The notes beneath the pieces were generated by a model, which was not told the origin of the DNA, did not search any database, and saw only the letters and a program-made list of their open reading frames with translations. From Lampris incognitus (Eukaryota; Chordata; Actinopteri; Lampriformes; Lampridae), in the NCBI RefSeq assembly GCF_029633865.1, contig NC_079216.1, positions 61,944,915-62,008,914 on the forward strand: a stretch of DNA of 64,000 nucleotides. Reading direction: 5' to 3'. Both the position numbers and the translations under genes were made by a program. Shown here piece after piece: positions 1 to 13,530 of this stretch. How positions within the stretch are numbered: the first letter of the stretch is position 1; each line of letters starts with the position of its first letter.

Positions 1-280
1 ATCGCTGAGCTGCTCGTCACCGCTTTCGACTCGCAAACGCCCGGTGACCGTGTGACTGATGGCGTCGTTGGCTGCGCGTATCACGGGGAGTTGCTCCGTT
101 TTCCAAACCTCACACAAGCAGCAAAGCCACCTGACACGCGGTAGTCCCCCTGGGAGCACATCTGTACCCGTGGGGGGTGGGGGGGTGGGGTGGGGGGGAG
201 TCTCTCCGGCACTGCAATGACGCCGTTGCTCACCGCCGCTTCCTCCTCACCTCGGGTGTTGAGCTCCTGATCTGGTGGCG

Positions 281-324
281 CGGGCCGGGCCGGGCCGGGC
301 CGGGCCGGGCCGGGCCGGGCCGGG
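281..324. repeat. (GGGCC)n pentanucleotide repeat
   Basis: About eight uninterrupted copies of a GGGCC unit on the + strand, within G+C-rich DNA. The G-rich strand has the spacing needed for G-quadruplexes. Confidence 0.9.
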
Positions 325-526
325 GCAGAGTGAGTGGTGGTGATGCTGCGCGGGGCCGAGCGTGCCAGTTAGCCTTCAGGGGTGCTCGCTGACATATCGC
401 GCCTCCGCCTCCGCCCCCTTCCTCCGACCTTGACCTTGGCGGAGGCTGAGCAGGATATCAAGTCATCCTCCGCCAGAGCTTAAGCTGCGGTTGCAAACTG
501 ACTCCCCTCGCACGGGTCTCTCGCTT

Positions 527-1375
<849 letters not shown>

Positions 1376-1614
1376 ATGTCTGTCAGAGCTGAAGCTAGAA
1401 AAGAGTAGTATAAATGTTGCCCCCTGTTACCCTCATTCATACATTGCCCAGAGCCTCCATCCTGCGGGGGACAGGTGACAACCAATAGCCGCTATTTTTG
1501 AAGGAACATGCCGCCTTTTGAAATGCGCCTTCACGAGAAGACCGCATCCCCCGATCCCTCAGCCTTACCCGTTTCCAACCCGACCGCCATCACCTCTACC
1601 TCGCCATCTGTCAC

Positions 1615-1650
<36 letters not shown>

Positions 1651-2478
1651 CCCCCCCCCCCCCTTTGACTATAGTCTACTGACTAGTCTTTGTGTGGAAT
1701 GTCGAGTTGTGACAGGGAGGGAAAGCCGTGGGTGACTCCTTGGGATTTGTCCTTATTTATTGACGGTAAACCCTGGGCGCTCCAGCCAGCCACGGTCCCT
1801 GAGTAGAGGGACGCAGGGCGGCAAGCTGGGGACGGACGTTAAGACAGGCTGGACACTTACCCAGGAGCTGAACAATGGCTATTCCAACCAACCACACCAG
1901 CAATCGATGTTAAAAAAAAAAATGGGACGCTAACAAAAAGGGACGATAAAAGCAGTAGAAAACAGACATAATGAGAGACGGGGGGGAGGGGGGGGATAAC
2001 ATTTGTAGTGCTCCTTGGGAAATTAAGGAAGTTGGGAAACGAAGGCAATGCCATCTGACCATATATTCATGCTAAACACCGGGAGGGTTTCAGTCTACCC
2101 AACACCGCTTGTACAAGTGTATGCACCAGCTTGCTCCTGCGTGGATTGCATGGGCATGCAGATTGGCGCCCTCTGGTGGGAAGACGTGGAAGAGCATTGA
2201 TTGATGTAAAGCTGGGCCAACTCAAGGTTGAACAGCCCCTCATGATTTTTGCATCTTGACATTTCCCGTGTTTTATTCATTTGTCTGACCTTGTACGCTA
2301 CCTATAATCTTTGCCTTTTGCACCCTTGTTCCATTATTAAATAATACTACAGTGAGCCTCCCCCCCCCCCCCACACACACACACACACCTAGCCCCTACC
2401 CCCGACTTCTCCTCACTTCCACCCTTCACTTTCAATCTGTCTTTCTCCCCCCCCCCCACCCCCACCCCCTCGTATTAG

Positions 2479-5400
2479 GTCCAACTGGCTGAAGCCATGC
2501 TGCGGGCGGAGGGCAGCACTGTGGCAGGTGTGTCTGCTGTCTGCGGGCTTCAACTGTTTCCTGGTGGCCTGTGTCATTCTGGTGGCGGTGCTGCTGACCC
2601 TGGAGCTGCTGATCGACACCAAGCTGCTGCAGTGTGAGTGTCTGCAGGGTTGCAGTGGGCAGAAAATCCCCCTGATGTCAGTCAGGACTCCCATTAACGG
2701 TGTAGGTTTGATGAAAGGGTGTAGTGGGTAGTGGGTCATTTGTGTTTTGACACACACTGTTATGTTCCCGATGGTGCCAAAGCACAGCACCGTGACAAGT
2801 GGACTGTTAGCTCAAAGGTATGTAGACATGCTCAGACTGAAGAAAGGTTCGGCCTTTTCAGTCTCAGCACTGGAAACAAAGGAAGGACGAGCTAGCTAGC
2901 TAGCTAGCAAGATTTGCAGTAGGACAAACGCTTATTTGCAAGAAAATAGTGTATTATTGTATATGATCCTGAATGACTGGTGTGAGTTGAGGACATAAAC
3001 TAAAAGAGAGGAAATGTTCTCACAATCTGATAAGTACCCACTAAAGAAACAGTTCATGAATGTTGTGTTTATGTATATATCTATATGCTGTAATTTGGTT
3101 GTCCATATGTTTCTGTGCATGTCCTGGCTGTGGAAGCGAATTTCCTGCAGGACGGTGAAGACTGTATCTGTCTATTCACCAGCACCTGATCAAGGTCACA
3201 CACCAAGTTAGACACCAAAAAAAGGACTTTTTTGATTTTTTTTTTGGAGATACTTCATTGATCCCCGTGGGGTAATTACGCAACCCATCCTAGCTGTGTT
3301 GCTAGGAGCAGTGGGCGGCCGCCGTGCAGCACCCAGGGGACCAACTCTGGTTCGTCGTGCCACGCCTCGGTCATGCATGTCTTTTTTGATGGTGGGGGAA
3401 ACCGGAGCACCCGGAGAAAACCCACCGCGGACACGGGGAGAACATGCAAACTCCACACAGAGGACGACCTGGTGGGATGACCCCCAAGGTTGGACAACCC
3501 TGGGGTTCGAACCCAGGACTTTCTTGCTGTGAGGCGACGGCGCTAACCGCTGCGCTGCCGTGCTGTTCTTGTAGGTTTTCTGTCAAGCTGACTTCCTTTC
3601 AGCGACGCCCTTGGTATCGTATTGGAAAAATCAGTTGATGGGGATCTGGAAAATCCCTTTAGATGTTCACCCTTACATCAAATTTTGTGTGGTTTGCAGG
3701 CGAGCGTCAACCGGTTATAACACCCTATGCTACGCTGTTGTACCATGACCCCTGCCTTGGAGCCCGCGTCGTCACTGCATGATTCTTGAGAGTTGCCTCT
3801 CCAACAGGGATACTGGGTATGAGATGTTTCTGTGATGATGGATGCAATGCTGGCGAAAAGCCTATCCCCCTCCATCTACCACACAACGAGGCGCTGTCAG
3901 TGGGAGACCTATCCTGGGTCCTTAGGCCCAGACACATCAGCCCGTAATGTACTTTCCCATTACTATTCCGTGGCCAACACAGAGCGTCAGGTGGTCCCGA
4001 AAGCCAACCGGATCAATTTCGCACCAACATCCGCCACATCAGGGCGAAGCCCTCATCCATCACAGGCAGAAGGTCAGGGGTCACAACTAGTGCACGGAGA
4101 ACACTGCGTCTGAGGGGGGGGGGGGGGGGGGGAGACGCCTCGCCCGCTGTATCCGGACACGTCCCCAGTGTGCCGCTCCCCCGGGACAGGCTGACAAAGG
4201 CCGCGGGACGGATGGATGGGGAATTGAGACAGATGCACTGAGGGGAGATAAGCAAGCAAAATAAATTGGGCGATGGAGAACTGGCGGGCAGATGAGTGCG
4301 GGGAGGGGCGGTGGAAGAAGATGAATGGACTGATGGACAGATCACCGAGCGTGGTAAACAAAGACAAACGGGCGGAGCGTTGACGCGCGAGGGAAAACGC
4401 CTCGGCCGACAGCCCGCTGCCGTTTGAAGCCGTCCGCAGCTGAGGCCGACTCAGCGACCCGTAGACACCTTCGCATTTGCATGTACACTACCGTTCAAAA
4501 GTTTGGGATCACCCAAACAATTTCGTGTTTTCCATGAAAAGTCACACTTATTCACCACCATATGTTGTGAAATGAATAGAAAATAGAGTCAAGACATTGA
4601 CAAGGTTAGAAATAATGATTTGTATTTGAAATAAGATTTTTTTTACATCAAACTTTGCTTTCGTCAAAGAATCCTCCATTTGCAGCAATTACAACATTGC
4701 AGACCTTTGGCATTCTAGCTGTTAATTTGTTGAGGTAATCTGGAGAAATTGCACCCCACGCTTCCAGAAGCAGCTCCCACAAGTTGGATTGGTTGGATGG
4801 GCACTTCTTTGAGCAGATTGAGTTTCTGGAGCATCACATTTGTGGGGTCAATTAAACGCTCAAAATGGCCAGAAAAAGAGAACTTTCATCTGAAACTCGA
4901 CAGTCTATTCTTGTTCTTAGAAATGAAGGCTATTCCATGCGAGAAATTGCTAAGAAATTGAAGATTTCCTACACCGGTGTGTACTACTCCCTTCAGAGGA
5001 CAGCACAAACAGGCTCTAACAGGTACTATTTAATGAAGATGCCAGTTGGGGACCTGTGAGGCGTCTGTTTCTCAAACTAGAGACTCTAATGTACTTATCT
5101 TCTTGCTCAGTTGTGCAACGCGGCCTCCCACTTCTTTTTCTACTCTGGTTAGAGCCTGTTTGTGCTGTCCTCTGAAGGGAGTAGTACACACCGGTGTAGG
5201 AAATCTTCAATTTCTTAGCAATTTCTCGCATGGAATAGCCTTCATTTCTAAGAACAAGAATAGACTGTCGAGTTTCAGATGAAAGTTCTCTTTTTCTGGC
5301 CATTTTGAGCGTTTAATTGACCCCACAAATGTGATGCTCCAGAAACTCAATCTGCTCAAAGAAGTGCCCATCCAACCAATCCAACTTGTGGGAGCTGCTT

Positions 5401-5942
5401 CTGGAAGCGTGGGGTGCAATTTCTCCAGATTACCTCAACAAATTAACAGCTAGAATGCCAAAGGTCTGCAATGCTGTAATTGCTGCAAATGGAGGATTCT
5501 TTGACGAAAGCAAAGTTTGATGTAAAAAAAATCTTATTTCAAATACAAATCATTATTTCTAACCTTGTCAATGTCTTGACTCTATTTTCTATTCATTTCA
5601 CAACATATGGTGGTGAATAAGTGTGACTTTTCATGGAAAACACAAAATTGTTTGGGTGATCCCAAACTTTTGAACGGTAGTGTATGTGCAGTGCATTACG
5701 GCGTGTGGTGTGTGTGTGTGCACGTGTGTGTGTGCGTGCGTTAGCGTTTGCCTGAGCGCATCAATCGCCCCACAACTGCACCCGGGTAGCCAGGTCGTTC
5801 CTAAATTGTGCTCTTGTTCTGCTCCACCCCAACAGTTAGCAATGCATTCCAGTTTGCCGGCATCATTCACTGGATCAGCCTGGCCATTCTGTCGGTGTTC
5901 TTCACTGAGGTGAGTCCCTCTCTCTCCCTCCTCCTCCTCCTC

Positions 5943-5991
<49 letters not shown>

Positions 5992-7236
5992 AACCACGAA
6001 GGCGGGCTCACTTACAGCCGATGCGGCGACCTATTGATCTGTGCTGTGCCGTGCTGGATGTGGGTCGACGAAGGTGAGCTAGCCTGGCTGGCGGCTTCTC
6101 GGTAAAACACCAGGGGCGTTTTTCAAAGGCCTCCGCCCCGCGATCACACTCTGCATAGCAGCGCTGAAGAAACTGGACTCTCCGGTCCTAAACCGAGAGA
6201 CGAGAACCTGCCTCGGTTCATTAAGAGGAAAAACAAATCGCCCGCCGCGCTCGCTGACGTCAGGGCTGAGGCGGCCCGTCCCCGTCGAGGTATTCCTATT
6301 GATCCGCAACACAATCGACTCTAAAAGGCAGATGGAGCTCTTCTGGGGCACTCCTTTTAAGTTAAGGCCATGCCTCAGGTGTGCTGTATCGCTCACCGTT
6401 TCCTCACAGCCGGCTACATTTATCTCAGCTCTTCCTCGTCCGCCTCCGTACCGCGGAGTTGGGTGTTGCCGGCGTTTCACTTGTCGGTAAGACGCGACTC
6501 TTAGTGACGCCTTTCAACACTGGAAACAGCTGGGCGGCGGTTGTTTTTTTTTGTGCGCTTGCTGCAACCTTGACTACCTGAAATAAGTGCATGTGTGGGG
6601 GGGTGGGGGTGGGGGTGGGGGGTTGCAGGAGAGGAGCAGAAGGAGAGGGGGAGCGCTTGCCCTCTGCAGCCCCCCGCTGCGTCAGCAGGAGCAGAATGCG
6701 GTGTCTCTTAATTGTCGGGAGGAAAACCTTCCCGCGCCGCTTGTGATGCGCACGAGTGTGATGTCACCGATGACCTGCCGGCAGAGGAATGAAAGAGACG
6801 TGACTCACAAACACCGTTATCTTTTCGCTGACATTTTGAAGAAAAAAAACAAACAAAAAAAAATTTTTTTTTTAAAGGGGGTTGGAAAGCAAAGCTGAAG
6901 GCAAATTAAATCAAATATCCACGTGTCCCCTGTTATAGTCTTGTTGTAGTCTGCGACCATATCCCCACTGCTTTTGCTCACTCTTCTTTTCCCTCTTTGT
7001 GTGTCCTTTCCCCTCCCCCCTCCCCCCTCCCCCAAACCTCCTCTGGCTCCCCTCCCCGTGTCAGACGGTGTTCAGGATCGTCGTGCTGGGCATATGGGAT
7101 TACATAGAGAACAAAGTAGAGGTAAGAACCCGGTGGTCCTATTAGTCCTGAGGCGGGCCCCCTTTCACCGCAGTGTCATTCCCTCAATGTCACACCTCAG
7201 CCCAGCACGCCTCGCGGCGCTGGACGTTACAGTAAC

Positions 7237-7295
<59 letters not shown>

Positions 7296-10200
7296 CTTTT
7301 CAGGTGTTCGATGGAGCCGTCATCGTCCTCTCTCTGGCCCCCATGGTGGCCTCCACAGTGGCCAACGGTCCCAGCAGCCCCTGGGACGCCATCGGCCTCA
7401 TCATCACACTGCGCATCTGGAGGGTCAAGAGGATCATCGATGGTAAGGCTGAGTGGGGGGGCGGGGGGGGGGGCTAATATGTCCCGCGTCCTGTCCTTTA
7501 CTGTCAGGCCACGGTGATGGATAAAGCGCTCGGAACGGCGGTCACCAACCCCGCTCCTGGAGAGCTGTCATCCTGCCGGTTTTCACACCAACCCCCAGTT
7601 CAGCACCCCTGATTCTGCGTATTACCTACCGACCGAGAGCTCGGGTACGTGTATCGGGTGTAGTAAATGGGGGTTGGGGTGAAAACCGGCAGGAGGGGTG
7701 GCTCCCCAGGGGCACGGCTGGACACCACCGCACCAGAATCTCTGCAGCATCAACCCTGTTCCGCGTTAACGCGGTTTGGTTCGTTTCTCTTTCCCCTTTA
7801 AATTGTTTTTCCGACCGGCGGCTCCACGGAGCGCACCTCCACCCGCGCACCTCCACCCGCGCACCTCCAGCCACGTGTGAGCAAACGTGTCCTCCGTCTG
7901 TCATATATATGCTAATGCACACAAGCCACCTCTGTATTTTATATCACAGGGACATCCACGCACGGTACTTTGGGTGCTCACAAACACGTTTTTTTCTTCT
8001 TCAGTGTCTTTGCGCCCTCTTGTGGCGGTTTAGTGCACATCTTCACAGGGATAACCCGTAAGAATGAACCAATTAGATTAAACCAGTACACAAAACATCC
8101 CGGTGTGTGTGTGTGTAAATTAGTTTTTCTATTGCAGAAAAACACTACCGGCTGGTGACTAATTAGTCGGTCTGTAGGAACTGAGTAGGGTTCTTGTACT
8201 GGAGAATATGGACTCGGGTCTCAAATCCGGTCTTGATTCCAAGCTTTGAAGGTCTCAAGTCTTGTGTCAGCATAATGACTTGGACTTGACTCGGTCTCGG
8301 ACAGTGCAGACTCGTGCCAATTCGTCCACGATACGAGACTTTAATTTACGTTTTATTTGGAAATCCTTCAGGTGCAAGATAATGTTGTTTAACAGTTATT
8401 AATTAATGACTCTGAAACTTGGAAAAGTGGAATCCGGAACATTCCTTCCTTGGTGGGTAAAAAAAACAAGTCAAACATTCTTTACCTTCACTATGGTGGT
8501 AGACTACTGCAGTTACAGTCATGGTGTTTAAAGGCCTTGGACTTGACTTAGACTCCCAGCCCTGCTAGAGACTTGCTCTGGACTTGGGTGATCTTGACCG
8601 GCACAGCCGAGCATTATGTGCCTTCCTTTTTCAGCTTATGTGCTGCAGGTGAAGGTGGAGATGGACCTGGAGATCCAGCAGTATGAGAAGGCCAAGGCGG
8701 TGAGAGAGGAGCAGCTGGACCGTCTCACCCAGATCTGCCAGGAACAGGCGGTATGTCCCCTCTCCTCTCACCGGCTTTGGCTGCTTTTGCAGCATCACAC
8801 CGATAGAGGGCAGCACACCACAACCGCGGAGGAATTACCACGCACTTCAAAAAATTAAAATAGCATTAAGAGAACAGGCATCACGTGGCTTACCAAATCT
8901 ATAGCCTGGCCATTTTACAATAGTCACACGGTTATCAGATGAGCAAAGAGTATCCACCGCTTTAAAGCGATGTATTGATTACTGCATGAATTAAAATGAA
9001 TTATTTCCCAGCTGAAACATTTTAAGTGTAAATGAGAGGGCACTAAGTGCTCTATATATCTCCGGTGTCAGCAAGTGAGAAGAAACGTAAGCATTTGCAG
9101 TATGTCTGAGAGACACATGCAACTGCCCCAGAGAAATAAAGTGTATGGTATTGATAATGTGCTTAAAGGTTTTGCAACTGCAGTGTAATCACCGGAGCCA
9201 ACGGTGTTAAACTAGGACACCGGAGCCAAATAGGTGACAGTGGTTGCCCTTGGACAAAAAGTACACGGTGAAAAGAGGCTAAAAGGAGATATGAGCAGAT
9301 ACGACCGTCTTTCCTTGCAGGAAACAGCCACAGGAAGTGGCTCCGAATGATTCGCACGTCTGTTGTAGTTTAAAGTGAGGATGCTTGCGTTGCCTGCGAA
9401 TCATCCCTTTTTCTCTCTTTCTCCCGTCTCCTCTTTCTCTCCTCTCTCAAGTTTGAAATCAGGCAGCTGAGGGCCCACCTGGCCCAGCAGGACCTGGACC
9501 TGGTAGCAGAACGCGAGGCGGCCATGCAGATCCACCACGTGTGGGGGAAGCAGAACAGCGGCTTCCAAGAGGTTGACGGCCTGGCGGCAGGGGCCTCCGA
9601 GCACAACGGCCCCGCCAAAGCTCGAGAGCCCGGGGGGCCGGCAGGTAACGGTGTGGAACAGCCAGCTCCTGTGTAGTTGGTGCAGGCTGTGAGCAAAGCC
9701 AGGATCCCAGGGCCACACCTGGGCAGAAATTAACGAGCAAGCTCGCCGTGTCAAATCAGGTATATCTGGATGTCACGGCACCTCCAGTCATGTTGGGGCA
9801 GCGGTCATGTACAGCAGACGTTCATAAAGCCTTGTTATCTCACAGACGCCCACTGAGACACACTTTAGACCACAGGCCACAGGTTTTGGTCCCAGAGAGA
9901 CCCGTACGGCAAGAGTTTTGTAGTTCAGTACAGGGTTGGGTTTACGGCGTCTGTGGAGAAATACTACTAATGAGCAACTAAATGATCAAAATAGGCGTTT
10001 TTAACAATGCAGATTTAACTGGAATGCTCTCTAAAATGATTAAAATCAAATGTAACATCCTGAAGGCTTGAAGGTTAGAAAAGCAGACTTAAGATGGGAA
10101 GCTTACTTCTCTGAATAGTGGAACCAGCCGGGAAAATCTGGATGCCTTTTTTTCCCCCCCGTCGATTTAGAATGGCACTGTTGTACGTCCACTATCAGTT

Positions 10201-12399
10201 AGACATATCGGTATGCCAAAGTGAAAGACGGAAATGCAGTATCTAATCAAAGTGCAGATGTATTTGCAAGGAGAACAAAACCATGTGCAACAATCAAACG
10301 CCGTCCAATTACTTAAGGCCGGTACCAACCGTGTAAGTCTGGATGCTTAAAGCTATTTAAAAAGCACACATTTCCCCCTTTCCTAAACAACCCAACACAT
10401 CAAATACTTAACCCCCGGCAGCTTCGGCGGCCTTTATCAGCGGCCAACCGTAGAACACTACAGCTGTAACACAAAGTGAAGTGTTGCTGCAAAAAGGGGC
10501 GAACGTGCTCTGTCAACTTTGGCCGGCTTGATAAAGGTTGTGATTTATGTGTGTTGCATCTCCAAAGCAACCTCAAGCAGACACCTGACATTGCAAAGAC
10601 CGGATAAGGACAGCGAAATATGCAATATTTTAATAAAAGCTCAGCTTTTCTTTTTTTTTTTTTGGGGGGGGGGGGGGTTTCTTCTGTTCTTCTCCCCCGG
10701 ATAAAAGTCAGTGGTTTCCGTGGTATTTCATGCACCTCAAAAGGTCACGGGGAACCATGAGCATCAGTAAATAGTATTTATGTGTATAAAACAAAATTTC
10801 TCTGATACCTGAAAAGTTTTAAGTTTTTCAACTAGGGAGCTGGACGGGTTATTAGCGGCAGGCGTCGTACACGGCCACGGCGCTATACGGCGCCTTGCTA
10901 AAGAAAAAAAAAAAATCGTCTCGAGGTCGAAATCAGAAATTCCGCTGTCACCCGGAGACGAGGAGATGGACTGTAAACCTTTCCTACGGTGACAGGCCAT
11001 AACTTACGGGGCTTGCGAGAACAAAGCACTGTTAGTATGGGTGATGTCAGAACTCAAAACACCCCGGCTATTCCTTTATCAAAGCTATAAATCACCACGC
11101 GACCCCGCCATACATCTGAGGTTTTGTGCGTCTAGTCAAGACAGCCTTTTAAGCTGGCCTGCTCCTCATATGCTCATATGTTATTAATCACGCCGGGATT
11201 GTCTCCACCGCATTCTGGGGCCGAGCGTTGCTCCGCCACCCCTTGGGGGCATACATAAAATGAATATTTGAAGCAGAAACATAAATGAATATAAGCCATC
11301 TAACGGTCCTGTGGGATTTTTTGATAGCACTTAGAGATTCACTTGGACTGATTTAGGGTCAGCAAAATCCATTCGCCACGGTTTCACTCCGCTTTGGTCG
11401 CTCAGGTGCGGCGAGCTTTCTATTATCCAGCCATAACCAATGGGGTGTGGGCTGTGAATAATTTAGCATGCTACCGTTCAAAGATAGATCCTTAAAACCT
11501 GTGGACCGTCCTTTCATGTCGGTCACTGGTTAATATAATAAACTTAAAATGTACACTTTTGTTGTTTCTGGGTACATCGTTTATGTTTCTTTCAGATCAT
11601 CTTGTTCAGGATGACATGAACAACTACATCAGCCAGTATTACAGCGAGCCCAGCAGTGGTAAGAGTCTCTTTCGTCACCCTTTTCCCATTTTATGCAGTA
11701 CACACTCGCACAACACTGTCCTGTTCTACAGCCACGATCTATGATGTTTCCCTTTAAGATATAGGGATCCCAGACCCTGCAGCACGCGTCATTACCACGG
11801 CAGCCATAGACGTCCACCTGCCCAACAACCCCAGCCAGCTTCCCTCGTCTCTGGTGAGCGCCGACGTCGTGCCGTCCAGCTGCCTACAGCGGACCGGCAG
11901 CTCGGTGAGTGAGGCTTCCACCACCACGGCGTCCCGCTCCAGCTTCAGCGCCCGTCAGCATAGTGTCAGCAGCCACACGCTGGGCTCCACCACAGACTGC
12001 AGCTCCACGGTGCGGGAGGCCTCCACCTCCACGGACTACAGCGGGCAGCGCTGCTACCCGCCGCCCTACAGCAGCCCCCTGGCCCTGGGCACACAGCCCA
12101 GGCGACATCCCAGTGCCGTGGTGCAGGAGCTCCTCTCCACTTTGTCTGAGGATTCATGTCTTACCCAGAAGGGTCTGGACCCTGTCAACCTCAAGCTGCC
12201 CAGCCCCACGGGATCCAGCAAGAATAGCCCCGAGCTGGAGCGCAGGGTCAACATTTACAACAAGAGGAACCAGGAGAGCCGGCCCGGGCTCCACACCAAG
12301 CCCATTATCCACCTGCAGGGCAATGAGCCTCTTCTGGAGGAGAAGTATAGGATGATGGAGCCAGCAGACACCCCGATCAGCCGCCTGTCAGAGACATAA
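2479..12399 (+). CDS. tmem266: Transmembrane protein 266 (voltage-sensor domain protein), 3' eight coding exons
   Basis: Coding exons read at 2479-2633, 5836-5909, 7065-7121, 7304-7442, 8635-8750, 9452-9644, 11596-11658 and 11765-12399 (TAA stop), all with AG/GT junctions and matching phases. They give about 477 residues, beginning at SNWLKPCCGRR. Four membrane helices are visible: S1 (FLVACVILVAVLLTLELL), S2 (IIHWISLAILSVFF), S3 (FDGAVIVLSLAPMVA) and S4 (LIITLRIWRVKRIID) with regularly spaced Arg/Lys. A charged coiled coil follows (KVEMDLEIQQYEKAKAVREE to LRAHLAQQDLDL), then a Ser/Thr/Pro-rich cytoplasmic tail. This order and wording match human TMEM266 (C15orf27/HVRP1), known as a voltage-sensing protein related to Hv1 without an ion-conducting pore. 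The first one or two coding exons (about 90 residues in human) are not in the window and must lie to the left. Synteny with etfa, isl2 and scaper supports the call. The tail between 11765 and the stop is the least conserved part. Confidence 0.95.
3235..3566 (-). repeat. tRNA-derived SINE, - strand
   Basis: Read on the - strand it starts with a tRNA-like head (GCACGGCAGCGCAGCGGTTA, then GGGTTCGAACCC as B box), has the common teleost body (GAGTTTGCATGTTCTCCCCG, GGTGCTCCGGTTTCC) and ends in an A-rich tail near 3235. It lies in a tmem266 intron. The ends are approximate. Confidence 0.75.
4486..5682. mobile_element. Palindromic (fold-back) Tc1/mariner-family element
   Basis: Two inverted arms, 4486-5020 and 5148-5682, each 535 bp, surround a 127-bp centre. 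TA dinucleotides flank it at 4484-4485 and 5683-5684, as expected from Tc1 insertion. I found only two substitutions between the arms. Each arm holds the terminal repeat (CACTACCGTTCAAAAGTTTG) and the first about 52 codons of a transposase (MARKRELSSETRQSILVLRN), reading inward at 4865 on + and 5303 on -. The right arm's transposase reads on into the centre (RKRSGRPRCTTEQEDKYIR...) to about residue 95. The catalytic DDE region is absent, so the copy is non-autonomous. It lies in the intron between tmem266 exons 2633 and 5836. Confidence 0.93.
5926..5990. repeat. (CTC)n and (CT)n microsatellite just after a tmem266 splice donor
   Basis: A CTCCTC run leads into a pure CT run. It begins only about 16 bp after the splice donor at 5910. 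Confidence 0.85.
7239..7294. repeat. (TG)28 microsatellite against a tmem266 splice acceptor
   Basis: An uninterrupted TG tract followed by CCTTTTCAG and the exon at 7304. It replaces most of the normal polypyrimidine tract of that acceptor. Confidence 0.95.
7538..7712. mobile_element. Degraded palindromic MITE-like element
   Basis: Left part CTGCCGGTTTTCACACCAAC is matched in inverted orientation by GTTGGGGTGAAAACCGGCAG. The family (therapeutic wording aside, a 'bad spacer' of short hAT-like elements) is common in fish introns, but target duplications were not clear, so ends and superfamily are tentative. Confidence 0.5.
8165..8610. repeat. Probable dispersed repeat rich in 'gacttggacttgactcgg' motifs
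   Basis: A tract in the tmem266 intron repeats ACTTGGACTTGACT-like words in several degenerate versions, including near both its ends. The phrase is familiar from repetitive fish DNA. No terminal repeats or coding region were defined. Confidence 0.3.
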
Positions 12400-13510
12400 G
12401 ACAGGGCCTGAGGTAGCGCCCCTTTGGTACTTGGGATCATCAGCACACACATACTGTGTGTCTTGTTCTGCTGCTCACAGGGTTTGCCTGAAGTCGGCTG
12501 GAACAGACTGGTGTCCTTGTCAAAAATACAAGGGGAGGACAGAGGAAAGCACTAGGGCTGACATCATAGAGCACCAAGTTTCTGTCAGGAATTTTTACAT
12601 TTTAAAAAAGAGGGGGGAAAAAAATGTTATCAAAAGAAACCAGCAATGGGGCTCTAGCCTTCAACTGTCAGACAGGTCCGCGCCGAAGCTCTGGCCGTGA
12701 CACGCCGTGACCGCTGAGAAAAGAAAGAGAGCAGGGGATGGCGCCGAGAGCCTTGCTCTTCTGGTTAACTTTGTACAAATTGGAGGCTCGAGACTAACAA
12801 GCTTATTTACCGAAAACCTACTAATTGTGCGTTAGCAGCCCAACCTTCCGGTCATCGATTAGTCACTAGTCACGTTTGGTAGTTCAAGCCTAGAGTCTCC
12901 AAACCTATGAAAACTGGTCCTTTTTGATGAAACAGCTGAAGGGTACGGTACATTTGATCTGTGTCCAGCTGTCGAGCACAGATCTTGACTTCTTTCTTAT
13001 CTTTGTCTTTCTATATTACTGATGCGAACATTTGTATTTAAATTGTGCGAGTGAAGAACGGCAAATGGATTCGACAAGATTCAAAGCGATTGACAGGTCT
13101 TAATCCAGGTGCCATGACCTGACCAAAATCCATCTCAGCCAGCGTTTACGCAGTCTTTATTTATGTCCTGTTCTCACATCCTGACTGGCATCTACCTGCA
13201 CTTTGTAGGATGTCATTTCATTCAGGTCACTTGATTTGTAATTGTCATCAGTTTCATTTTGCTCAAAAGCATGTGTATATACATTTTCAGATCGATTCGG
13301 TCATTGCAACACACCAAAATGTACAAGGGCCTTCTAGCAGAGCTGTTGTAGAATGTCATTCGGAGGAAAAAGCATCTTACGTAGCATGAATCTTCGGGAT
13401 CTGCTTTTTAGATATTGCAAACTAATCCTGTTCAATGTTAACAGACATTTTGTACAATGACTACTGAACTGCAGAGGGAAACAAATAAAGGCTGACATGG
13501 GAAGAGAGAT
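12400..13510 (+). other. tmem266: tmem266 3' untranslated region
   Basis: The sequence between the tmem266 stop codon and the AATAAA at 13484 has no sustained open frame or splice pattern and reads as one terminal exon of about 1.1 kb of UTR. The end is placed 10-30 bp beyond the poly(A) signal and is approximate. Confidence 0.75.
13484..13489 (+). terminator. tmem266: Poly(A) signal of tmem266
   Basis: Canonical AATAAA, 1085 bp after the stop. No other AATAAA is seen between the stop and this point. Cleavage would fall at roughly 13500-13520. Confidence 0.75.
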
Positions 13511-13530
13511 GACATACTATTAGTTTTAAG

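Noticed and set aside
43-480. Possible first exon or CpG promoter of tmem266
   Set aside because: No start codon leading into a TMEM266-like amino terminus and no consistent donor were found. The G+C-rich nature alone is not enough.
3477-3566. Possible tRNA gene (B-box-like GGGTTCGAACCC)
   Set aside because: It is the head of a SINE and has the SINE body and tail; no tRNA cloverleaf with acceptor pairing is evident. The same applies to 54090-54179 and 58710-58802.
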